The notes beneath the pieces are model-generated. The model was not told where the DNA came from and searched no databases. It saw only the letters and a program-made list of their open reading frames with translations. Positions 23,209-30,611 of a DNA stretch of 38,447 nt are shown here, one piece after another. How positions within the stretch are numbered: position 1 is the first letter of the stretch; each line of letters starts with the position of its first letter. A program made the position numbers and the translations under genes. Origin of the DNA: Nocardia amikacinitolerans NBRC 108937. Lineage in GTDB: Bacteria > Actinomycetota > Actinomycetes > Mycobacteriales > Mycobacteriaceae. The stretch lies in assembly GCF_001612615.1 (NCBI RefSeq), contig NZ_BDAU01000043.1, forward strand, positions 1 through 38,447, given 5' to 3'.

Positions 23209-24684
23209 GTGTCCGCGGATGACGAAGACTCGACCACCCCGAAGTCCGATGCGGGAGATTCCGCCGCGCGCGGGTCCGGTGTGTCACGTGCCGGGGCGTC
23301 CGGCTCGAAGGAGCCGCGCACCGAGGCGTCCGGACCGAAGGAGCCGCGTTCCGAGGCAGCGAAACCCGAAGCGACGAGCAGGGCGAAATACCGACGGCCG
23401 CGCTCAACCGAGCGCCCCGCGCCGACCGCAGCAGGTCGCCCAGTGCCGACCTCAGCGGACCACCCGGGGCCGAGCGCAGTGGAACCCGAAGCGACGAGAT
23501 CGGAGAAGCAGACGCCCGATCGCCGCGGCGGGGTGCTCACCGACCTCTCCGCCGGTCCGCCCCCGTGGCTGCTGCGCGCCTTCCTGCTGGCTGCCGCGAC
23601 GATCGCGGGCCTGATCTTCGGGTTCTGGGTATTGCAGCGGCTCCAGGGCCTGCTCACCGTGCTGATGGTCTCGCTGTTCCTCGCCTTCGCCATCGAACCC
23701 GCGGTCAACTGGCTCGCCGCGCGCGGGGTGCGGCGCGGGCTCGCGACCGGCGTGGTGTTCCTCGGCCTGCTGATGATCGTCGGCGGGTTCCTGTACACAC
23801 TCGGCTCGCTGCTCATCGACCAGGTGACCACGCTGGTGCAGAACGCGCCCGAATACGCCGACCGCATGGTCGACTGGATCAACGACACGTTCAATACCGA
23901 GCTGTCGGGCACCGACATCCAGAAATACGCGACGGAGTGGAGCGACCAGATCGAGGGCTACCTGGTCGGCTTGGCTGAAAACGCCTGGGGCATCGGCACG
24001 GCCGCGATCGGCGCGCTCTTCCAAGGGCTCGGCGTGCTGCTGTTCACCTACTACTTCGCCGCCGACGGCCCGCGCTTCCGCAACGCCGTGTCCTCGCTGC
24101 TTCCGCCGCATCGTCAGCGACATGTGCTGCGCGCCTGGGACATCGCGGTCGATAAGACCGGCGGCTACATCTACTCACGCGGCCTGCTCGCGGTCTGCTC
24201 GACGCTGGCGCACTACGTTGTGCTGCGAGTGCTCGACGTGCCATCGGCGTTCGCGCTCGCGCTGTGGGTCGGCGTTGTCTCCCAATTCATTCCGACCGTC
24301 GGCACCTACCTGGCGGGCGCCCTTCCGGTGATCGTCGCCCTGGTGAACGGCGGCCCCGGCGACGCCCTGTGGATTCTCGGATTCATCATCCTCTACCAGC
24401 AATTCGAGAACTACGTCCTGCAACCGCGCATCACCGCCACCACCCTCGACATGCACCCGGCCGTCGCCTTCGGCGCCGTGATCGCGGGCGCCGCACTACT
24501 CGGCCCGACAGGCGCGCTGCTCGCCATCCCCGTCACCGCCACCGTGCAAGCGTTCGCGGGCGCCTACATCCGCCGCTACGAGGTCGAGGCCGATGTGGAA
24601 GCCCCCGCCCCCGAACCCCCGAAGCGAAACGGCCCGAACCGCATGCGCGAACTGATGCTTCGACTCACCCGCGCCCAGCACTGA
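23209..24684 (+). CDS. AI-2E transporter (PerM) family membrane protein
   Basis: A 491-residue protein. Residues about 1-115 are a charged, low-complexity cytosolic extension with near-repeats (SGSKEPRTEA, SGPKEPRSEA). From about 120 there are eight hydrophobic segments with the family features: a double N-terminal helix, a long non-membrane loop (LIDQVTTLVQNAPEYADRMV) and the conserved FIPTVGTYLAGALPVIVALV and YQQFENYVLQPRI stretches. Family members export various small compounds; AI-2 itself is not implied. GTG at 23209 is a guess at the start, since no ribosome site is visible and the extension is poorly conserved by nature. Confidence 0.85.
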   Translation: MSADDEDSTTPKSDAGDSAARGSGVSRAGASGSKEPRTEASGPKEPRSEAAKPEATSRAKYRRPRSTERPAPTAAGRPVPTSADHPGPSAVEPEATRSEKQTPDRRGGVLTDLSAGPPPWLLRAFLLAAATIAGLIFGFWVLQRLQGLLTVLMVSLFLAFAIEPAVNWLAARGVRRGLATGVVFLGLLMIVGGFLYTLGSLLIDQVTTLVQNAPEYADRMVDWINDTFNTELSGTDIQKYATEWSDQIEGYLVGLAENAWGIGTAAIGALFQGLGVLLFTYYFAADGPRFRNAVSSLLPPHRQRHVLRAWDIAVDKTGGYIYSRGLLAVCSTLAHYVVLRVLDVPSAFALALWVGVVSQFIPTVGTYLAGALPVIVALVNGGPGDALWILGFIILYQQFENYVLQPRITATTLDMHPAVAFGAVIAGAALLGPTGALLAIPVTATVQAFAGAYIRRYEVEADVEAPAPEPPKRNGPNRMRELMLRLTRAQH

Positions 24685-24746
24685 CGGGTTTCCGAGTCAC
24701 GCGCAGGGCGATCCGGTCAGGACGGCCGGAGCGAGAACGCTCGCAC

Positions 24747-25136
24747 CGAAGCGATCCGTTCCTGCCGAAGCGACCCGATTCACGCCGAAGCGACCTCGTT
24801 CGCGCCAGAGCAACCTTGTTCATGCCAAAGCACCTCCGTTTACGCCGAAGCGACCGCCTTCGTGCCGGAACGACCCGGTGCACGCCAGAGCACTCCCGTT
24901 CACGCCGAAGCGACCGCGTTCGTGCCGGAACGACCCGGTGCACGCCAGAGCACTCCCGTTCACGCCGAAGCGACCGCGTTCGCGCCGGAACGACCCGGTG
25001 CACGCCAGAGCACCACCGTTTACGCCGAAGCGACCGCGTTCGCGCCGAAGCGACCAGGTTCGCCTGAGCTAACCGGTTCGCGCCGAATCAACCCCGCTCG
25101 CACCGGAACAGCCCCGCTCGCGCGGAAGCGACCACC
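24747..25136. repeat. Tandem array of about 19 20-base repeats
   Basis: Units of 20 bases (two of 18-19) follow the pattern CGAAGCGACC-CGTTCGCGC with three subtypes beginning CGAAGCG, CGGAACG and CAGAGCA. In the centre these form a 60-base higher-order unit (24846-24905, 24906-24965, 24966-25025) that differs by one to five bases between copies. Edge units are more diverged. There are no spacers. The array fills the gap between two convergent genes; open frames across it exist on both strands only because the 60-base unit lacks stops. Confidence 0.9.
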
Positions 25137-25709
25137 TCATCGTGTCGCGACGATCAGGCGCAGGACGGCGTCGACCGAGGACTCGGCGAGTTCGTCGTCC
25201 AGCGGCAGGTGGCCGAACAGCGCCCGGAAGTAGATGGGCGCCGCGATGGCGTCCAAGACGAAGTCCACGTCGATCTCGGGGCGCACCTCACCACGGTCGA
25301 TAGCCCCGCGCAGCGCGGTCTCGGTGGTCCGCCGTCGCGGCTCGAAGACGACCGCCAGGAAGTGCTCGCGCAGTTCGGGGTCGTTGGCGAGGTCCGCGAG
25401 CAGCGCGGGAAGCACCCGATCGAGCGACGTATCGCGCAGGGCGGCAACGAGATCGCGCATCGCCGCAGTCAGATCGGACCGCAGGTCTCCGGTGTTCGCG
25501 GTGGGCCGCAGACCGAGCAGATCGGCGACCACCGCCACGACCAAGTGCCGTTTGGACGGCCAGCGCCGATAGATCGCGGGACGGTGAATTCCCGATCGCG
25601 TCGCAACACCACCGATCGTCAACTCGGCATATCCGTTCTCGTCCAACAGTTCTCGCGCTGCGACCAACACCGCCGCGTCGATCCGATCGTCCCGCGCCCG
25701 CCCCACCAT
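25137..25709 (-). CDS. TetR-family regulator
   Basis: A 190-residue TetR protein: helix-turn-helix at about 30-54 (LTIGGVATRSGIHRPAIYRR) and a TetR_C ligand domain. Its ATG shares one base with the stop of the VOC gene (TGATG), so the two are translated from one message. The stop codon touches the end of the 20-base repeat array. It probably regulates the VOC gene and itself. Confidence 0.9.
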   Translation of the reverse strand: MVGRARDDRIDAAVLVAARELLDENGYAELTIGGVATRSGIHRPAIYRRWPSKRHLVVAVVADLLGLRPTANTGDLRSDLTAAMRDLVAALRDTSLDRVLPALLADLANDPELREHFLAVVFEPRRRTTETALRGAIDRGEVRPEIDVDFVLDAIAAPIYFRALFGHLPLDDELAESSVDAVLRLIVATR

Positions 25710-26134
25710 CAGAACACCGGCCGCGGCATCAACACGACGAGCCAGCCGTCCGGATCCGGAAAACCCAAGCCACCGTTCGCCGCCCAGTACGGATTCTCGA
25801 GTGGTACCGGCTCGACGCCAAACTCACCGAGCCGCTGCACCACGTCGTACATCTGCGCTTCCCCCTCGAAGTAGAGGACGAGCAGATTCTCGGAACTCGG
25901 TGCGTCCCCAGGACTCCCATCCACATGCGAGGTGAACTCCAGGTGATACTCCGCCCCCGGCAGCCCAACCATCACCCCGTCATACCCCGCATGGTTCTCG
26001 AACCGATACAACTCCCGCAGCCCCACCCCCTCGACATAGAACCGCACCACTTCATCAAGCCGATCCGTCGGCCGCGCAACCCGCACCTGAGCCACCCGCA
26101 ACGATTCCGGCCACACCCGTCCATCCACAGTCAT
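25709..26134 (-). CDS. VOC (glyoxalase/bleomycin resistance fold) family protein
   Basis: A 141-residue protein with the two beta-alpha-beta-beta-beta modules of the vicinal oxygen chelate fold: RVARPTDRLDEVVRFYVEGV at the N-terminus, YHLEFTSH as first-module metal strand and GLGFPDPDGWLVVLM at the end. Members isomerise, cleave or bind small electrophiles; the substrate is unknown. ATG at 26134 lacks a Shine-Dalgarno, but TATCAT lies six bases before it, typical of a leaderless transcript. The downstream TetR gene is translationally coupled. Confidence 0.88.
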   Translation of the reverse strand: MTVDGRVWPESLRVAQVRVARPTDRLDEVVRFYVEGVGLRELYRFENHAGYDGVMVGLPGAEYHLEFTSHVDGSPGDAPSSENLLVLYFEGEAQMYDVVQRLGEFGVEPVPLENPYWAANGGLGFPDPDGWLVVLMPRPVF

Positions 26135-26165
26135 ACACAAATGATACGGTACGACCCGTACTGAA
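26135..26165 (-). promoter_or_regulatory. Leaderless promoter with candidate operator of the VOC-TetR pair
   Basis: On the minus strand TATCAT (bases 26141-26146) stands six bases before the ATG as a -10 element. Overlapping its upstream side is TACGG-TACGAC-CCGTA as read on the plus strand (about 26145-26160), an inverted repeat suited to the TetR protein encoded in the same operon. Confidence 0.4.
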
Positions 26166-26777
26166 ATATGCGGCGGTCGACCCGGGAGAGGGAACTCGGC
26201 GCAGGGTGCCTCAGCTGCTGCGAGCCTTCACCGAGCGGCAGATGGCTCCGGGCTAGATCGCCGAGGAGATCTCGGTGATGACCGACGACGATCAGACCGC
26301 CGTCCGCGACGTCGGTCGCGCCATCGCCGCCGGACAGCGCGTCACCGCCTCCGGCGTGATCCGCTACGTCACCGCCACCGCGATCCGCGTCGAGGACGTG
26401 CATTCGCCGACGGGGGTGTCAGCAGGCCAGCAGCGCGAGGATTTCGTCGCGGCTCATGGTGTCCACGGCGGCGGCTTCAACCGTCACCCCTTCCGAGGCC
26501 AGCTCTCGACGTGGCGTCGGTGGCCTCGGCACGGGCCTTCAGGCGTCCTGCTATCTGTGTCACGCGGGGCCGCCCGTCGACGGACGGCTCCAGCGTCGGC
26601 GCGCGCCATAAGTACCTCATCAACCTCTTCGCGGGTCACGCCCCGCGACTTCGATTTCGCCCAGGCGGGCAGCTCGTACGGCATGGCCGGCCACCATACG
26701 CCGAAGGACCGACAGCTGTCGGTGCGGGCGGATACCGTTGTGAGACAACGACTACCCACACGGCTGAGGGGGTTTCG
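26166..26777. other. Degenerate accessory DNA without an intact gene
   Basis: On the plus strand a coding-like frame reads VPQLLRAFTERQMAPG, TAG (26254-26256), IAEEISVMTDDDQTAVRDVG, RAIAAGQRVTASGVIRYV and ends near 26410, as if one codon (CAG?) had become a stop. On the minus strand about 26416-26510 encodes a tail RELASEGVTVEAAAVDTMSR DEILALLAC with no intact start. I recognise neither. The block borders the unrecognised gene and the IS30 remnant and looks like decayed mobile DNA. Confidence 0.35.
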
Positions 26778-27680
26778 GTGGTCGAGATCGACGACGGTAT
26801 GTGGCCCAACCACAAGAAGGTCTGGACCGCCCACCACTACCGCATCATCATCGAGGCCTTGCGTAATGGGCTGTCATGGGAGGACGCGGCGCGCGGTGTT
26901 GGCCGCAAGCTCGGCGCTACACGTGCACGCGCGGGGTTCCTGATCGACGACGATGACGACATCGGCAACCCCGGCCGACGCCGACGCAAGGCGTGGGAGA
27001 GACTGCAGGACCGGATCGCGGTCGACCCGGAACACGACTGGGAAGCCATCGCCCGCGCCAAGCACGCCGAAGCTGAGCTGGCGTACTGGGACGAGGCGGG
27101 TGAAGAGCTGCTTCAACAGGTGTGGGAATCGGCCGTGCCCGCTCGGGACTGGCGAGGGCGGCCCAAGCGCGCGGCCTCCGACGCCCGGATCCGGTCTCTG
27201 GTTGCCCAACTCGGCATCCACGAGGCCGACATCGCAGACCGGCTCGTCGAGCTGGGCTTGGCCACCTCTTACGCCGAGATCGCCGACCGGCTCGGCGCCA
27301 CCCCCGACGGGGCGCTCGACGCTCGTGCGAGGCTCGCCCGCGTCGACCGCGCCGCCGCTTTGTACGTGCTCGTCCTCGCCGACGAGTTCGGCGCCATCCG
27401 GCACACGTCGCTGCACGCCAACCGGGCCGACGCCGAACACGCCCGCGACGCGGTACAGCGGCGTAAGGAATTCCAGGGGCCTATGACCACCAGGATCGTG
27501 CGGCGCATCATCGGCCGCCTCTGGGGCACCGACCCCGATGACGACGAACTTTCCGTCGCAGACCCGACCTCCGACGAATCGGTTTACACAGCCGGGCCGG
27601 AAAAACCCTCTCCGCAGACCGCGCGTCCCCGTCACTGGGACGAAATCCCGGATGTGTCGCTGCTCCTCGAGGAAGAGTGA
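26778..27680 (+). CDS. Unrecognised 300-residue protein, possibly DNA-binding
   Basis: Starts GTG at 26778 after GAGGGGG. The N-terminus (about 10-45, HHYRIIIEALRNGLSWEDAA) and a second segment (about 150-180, ADIADRLVELGLATSYAEIA) look like helix-turn-helix or homeodomain-like folds that scan DNA. A charged region with DDDDDIGNPGRRRRK follows the first; the C-terminus (about 255-300) is acidic and disordered. There is no membrane segment or catalytic motif I know. It lies between degenerate DNA and an IS30 remnant, so it may be a passenger or phage-type gene. Confidence 0.6.
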   Translation: MVEIDDGMWPNHKKVWTAHHYRIIIEALRNGLSWEDAARGVGRKLGATRARAGFLIDDDDDIGNPGRRRRKAWERLQDRIAVDPEHDWEAIARAKHAEAELAYWDEAGEELLQQVWESAVPARDWRGRPKRAASDARIRSLVAQLGIHEADIADRLVELGLATSYAEIADRLGATPDGALDARARLARVDRAAALYVLVLADEFGAIRHTSLHANRADAEHARDAVQRRKEFQGPMTTRIVRRIIGRLWGTDPDDDELSVADPTSDESVYTAGPEKPSPQTARPRHWDEIPDVSLLLEEE

Positions 27681-27756
27681 GCGATGACCCCGCGAGGCCA
27701 TGGGTCAAGCGCGAAGCGCGTGGATGATCATGTCGGCGTGGAGGTTTGGGTGCGGG

Positions 27757-28410
27757 ATGCCTGCTGCTCGTCAGGACGAGGTGTGGCGCCGCTGGCGGGC
27801 TGGCGAGTCGTTCAGCGCGATTGCCCGGTCGCTCGGGCTGCCGTTGCAGCATGTGCGGAGGTTTCTCGCTCAGACCGGAGGAGTTCACCGGCTGCCGCCA
27901 CGGCGGCGCAGCCAGCACTTCACGATGGCCGAGCGCGAGGAGACATCCCGTGGCTTGGCCGCGGGCTGCTCGGGGCGGACGATCGCCGTGTGCCTGGGGC
28001 GTTCGCCGTCGACGATCGCGCGGGAGATCGTCCGCAACGGCGGTCGCGCGGCCTATCGTGCCGCCGCGGCCGATCACCGGGCGTATCAGCGAGCGCGGCG
28101 GCCGAAACCGGCCAAACTGACTGACCCCGCAAGTTGCGCACCTAGCGGCCGATGCGGCATCCGAAGCGGGCTCGCCGCCCGACTGGGGCAGGCGTGATCA
28201 GCGATCTGGTGCCGATCAGCGAACGAGAACACCAATCCCCTACTGCGTCAATACCTGCCAAAGAACACCGACCTACGCCGATTCAGTCAAGCCGACCTCG
28301 CCACCATCGCTGACGAGCTCAACCACCGCCGCCGCAAGATCCACGGCTATCGCAGTCCCGCAGAGGTTTACGCTGAGCATCTGAACAGCGGTGACGCACT
28401 GACTGTTTGA
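27757..28410 (+). mobile_element. IS30-family transposase, internally deleted
   Basis: The N-terminal part from ATG at 27757 has two helix-turn-helix units: ARSLGLPLQHVRRFLAQTGG and then FTMAEREETSRGLAAGCSGR with LGRSPSTIAREIVRNGG, as in IS30 transposases, ending in TGA at 28195-28197. From 28219, same frame, NENTNPLLRQYLPKNTDLRR and LNHRRRKIHGYRSPAEVY match the IS30 C-terminus. The DDE catalytic core of roughly 150 residues is missing between them, so the copy is dead. Terminal inverted repeats could not be defined. Confidence 0.75.
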
Positions 28411-28572
28411 GCGCGCCTTCGTTCACGAGACACCTGGCCGCTCGCGCATTCTTGCCTCAGCAGGGTGGGACGATCCGCGCCGTCGGTGGTGTGGCGTCTA
28501 TGGGATAGGAGCTGGACCTTGTAGCACCTCGAATGAGGTTGCCTGGCATGCTCCTCGCCTACCGTGGGTGGT

Positions 28573-29454
28573 TCACGCTCGGACTTGGTCGTGGTGGGCG
28601 ACGAAGTCGAGGAAGCGCGGAATTATCTGTTCGGGATTCGCCCACAGCAGATCGTGTCCGATGCCTGGGTAGATTTCGGCCTCGACCGACGGCATGTGGT
28701 TGCGGGCGCGTGCCGCCCCGAGCTGCGGGTCGCTGACGACGGTGTCGGCGCCGAAGAGCACCAGGCTCGGTGCGGTGATGGCGGCCAGCTGTTCGTCGGT
28801 GAACGGGCGGTCCCACGGCATACCGGACCGGAACCTCACCGTTGCCATGGCGAGTGCGAACTCCTCGTCGGTGAAGTCCAGACCCGGCATCAGCCACTTG
28901 TTGAACTTGCGCATCCGCTCGGGAGTCGGCCGCGCACCCGCCACAAGAAATTTGAACAGCAAACTCCAGCGCGGCTTGGCGAAGGTCGCGCCACTGGGCT
29001 CGAACATGGTCAGACTGGCCAGACGATCGCAACGATGCACGGCGATAGCACCGGCCAGCCAGGCGCCCAGAGAGTTTCCGGCCAGATGGACCCGGTCCTC
29101 ACCGAGCCCGTCGAGCACCTCGACCATCCACGTCGCGATATCTGCCGTGTCACGCACGGGTGCGGTCTGCACACAGCGTCCCGCCCACCCGATGACATCC
29201 GGGGTGTACACGACACGCTCGCGCGCCAGATCCTCGATGAAGTTGAGCCATACCTGCCCGTTACCCCCGATGCCCGGCAGTAGCACGATCGGCGCACCGT
29301 CCCCGTTTCCGGATTTGCGTACTCGCGTGGTGCCGAAAAATGTTTCGACGTCGATATCGGTCGAGGGCACCGGCCATTTCGCGGCCACGGTGTCATAGGC
29401 GCGTAGGAACGTCGCCTTCGCTTCCTCGCTGGTGAATCGCCCGATCTTCGGCAT
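28573..29454 (-). CDS. Alpha/beta-fold hydrolase
   Basis: A 293-residue protein with oxyanion strand VLLPGIGGNGQVW (about 56-68), nucleophile elbow GNSLGAW (Ser near 127), acid in FGADTVVSD and histidine in PGIGHDLLW (near 268). It resembles small-molecule esterases or C-C hydrolases; substrate unknown. ATG at 29454 is preceded by GGGGAGG, a strong site. It is divergent from a TetR gene, with a palindrome 24 bases before its start, so it is very likely that regulator's target. Confidence 0.85.
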   Translation of the reverse strand: MPKIGRFTSEEAKATFLRAYDTVAAKWPVPSTDIDVETFFGTTRVRKSGNGDGAPIVLLPGIGGNGQVWLNFIEDLARERVVYTPDVIGWAGRCVQTAPVRDTADIATWMVEVLDGLGEDRVHLAGNSLGAWLAGAIAVHRCDRLASLTMFEPSGATFAKPRWSLLFKFLVAGARPTPERMRKFNKWLMPGLDFTDEEFALAMATVRFRSGMPWDRPFTDEQLAAITAPSLVLFGADTVVSDPQLGAARARNHMPSVEAEIYPGIGHDLLWANPEQIIPRFLDFVAHHDQVRA

Positions 29455-29477
29455 GAGCCTCCCCTTCATCCACTGAT

Positions 29478-29495
29478 ATGATACGAACGTATCAT
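29478..29495. promoter_or_regulatory. Hydrolase-proximal palindromic operator
   Basis: ATGATACG-AA-CGTATCAT, perfect eight-base arms, placed to cover the hydrolase promoter. Likely bound by the divergent TetR protein. Confidence 0.65.
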
Positions 29496-29499
29496 CTCT

Positions 29500-29539
29500 A
29501 TGGTATGACCACAACATGTATGCGGTATGCTCATACCAT
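29500..29539. promoter_or_regulatory. TetR-proximal nested inverted repeats
   Basis: ATGGTATGA (29500-29508) and TCATACCAT (29531-29539) are perfect nine-base inverted repeats; inside lies a compact palindrome GGTATG-CT-CATACC (29524-29537). The half-site GGTATGA/TCATACC resembles the TGATACG half-site of the other operator. They lie 41 bases or more before the TetR start. Confidence 0.5.
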
Positions 29540-29580
29540 CCAGTTTTGGGAAGTCGATACAAGAGGAAAGCGCAGGTCTC

Positions 29581-30198
29581 GTGCCACGACTGGTCGACCA
29601 TGAGGTACGGCGACGCCAGATCACCGACGCCGTACGCAGAGTCATCGTCGGCGGAGGCCTCGAAGCGGTGACCTTTCAAACGGTCGCCGCCGAGGCCGGA
29701 TTCTCGATTCGGCTGGTGCAGTACTACTTCGGAACCAAGAGCGAATTCCTGCTGGCGACCCACCGGTCGGTGATGGAAGACGCCGGCGCCCGATTCACGC
29801 AACGGTGGACCGCTCTGGGCCAGGACGCCACACCCCGCGAAGCTATCCGCGCGGTCCTGACCGAACTGTTACCCCTGGACGAGCAGCGCCGGGAAGAAGC
29901 CGTCGTGCTCGGCGCTTTCGGCACTGCGGCGATCACCGGCGGTGGCATCACCGCGGAAGAAACCTTCGCCGCGCCTCGCGCACTGGTCACGATCGTCGCC
30001 GACCAGCTCCGTCGAGCCCAACACGCCGACGGCTCAGGCCCCCGTCAACCGGATCTCGACGCCGAACTCATCCTCATGACAATCGGTGGACTCGCCCAAA
30101 GCATGCTCCAGGGCTACAGCACCGCGCAGTCCGCGACCGAACTCGTCGACCATCTCCTCGACCATGTACTGGGCCCGACCACAGCGGCCACTCGGTGA
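29581..30198 (+). CDS. TetR-family regulator, BetI-like
   Basis: A 205-residue protein starting VPRLVDHEVRRRQITDAVRR, the opening typical of BetI-type TetR regulators, with the helix-turn-helix at about 30-54 (VTFQTVAAEAGFSIRLVQYY) and a TetR_C_6-like domain. GTG at 29581 gives the family-typical N-terminus; the longer frame from 29527 runs through the operator region. It is divergent from the alpha/beta-hydrolase gene. Confidence 0.88.
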   Translation: MPRLVDHEVRRRQITDAVRRVIVGGGLEAVTFQTVAAEAGFSIRLVQYYFGTKSEFLLATHRSVMEDAGARFTQRWTALGQDATPREAIRAVLTELLPLDEQRREEAVVLGAFGTAAITGGGITAEETFAAPRALVTIVADQLRRAQHADGSGPRQPDLDAELILMTIGGLAQSMLQGYSTAQSATELVDHLLDHVLGPTTAATR

Positions 30199-30562
30199 CG
30201 AGAGCCGTGCGCCGCGACCCGCATCGCGCTCGATATCTCGCCCGAATGCGATTCCCCACCACGCCGAAATCACCGCCCCCACACTTCGGAATCGCCACCA
30301 TTTGGCGCTGCGAGCCACAGGCAGTGCGGTCCGAAGGCCGCTCCGGCCTAGGCGGTGGCCGCGGTATCGCATGGGCGGGATCGGAGTTGGTTGCGGGCAG
30401 GCGTTGGGCCATCTCGCACCAACCGGGCGCGGATCCGGTCAGCGGGGTCGTGGCTGACGAAGGTGGGCCTTGTAGTTCAGTTTGATGTCAGCGACGGCCC
30501 CGACCGCCCTTGCCGTGGATGCGGACGTGCTCGTCGAGGACCAAGTCTTCTCGACGAAAACG
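30199..30562. other. Gap with no intact gene
   Basis: I see no supported gene here. On the minus strand 30488-30546 reads DLVLDEHVRIHGKGGRGR before a stop, which recalls the HGKGRKxR strand of tyrosine recombinases, but nothing around it supports more than a relic or chance. Confidence 0.3.
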
Positions 30563-30602
30563 ACGGGCCACCTATCCGTTTCCCAACGGAAAGGCGGCCC
30601 GT
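30563..30602 (-). terminator. Intrinsic terminator after the metE-like gene
   Basis: A three-part stem: ACGGGCC/GGCCCGT, CCT/AGG and TCCGTT/AACGGA, with single mismatches between and a TCCC loop, followed on the minus strand by CGTTTTCG. It starts ten bases after the metE-like stop codon. Confidence 0.8.
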
Positions 30603-30611
30603 GCAGGTGGA

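Noticed and set aside
24747..25136. Possible CRISPR array or repeat protein
   Set aside because: Repeats are directly adjacent with no unique spacers, and open frames over them occur on both strands only because the 60-base unit lacks stops; there is no start with a ribosome site.
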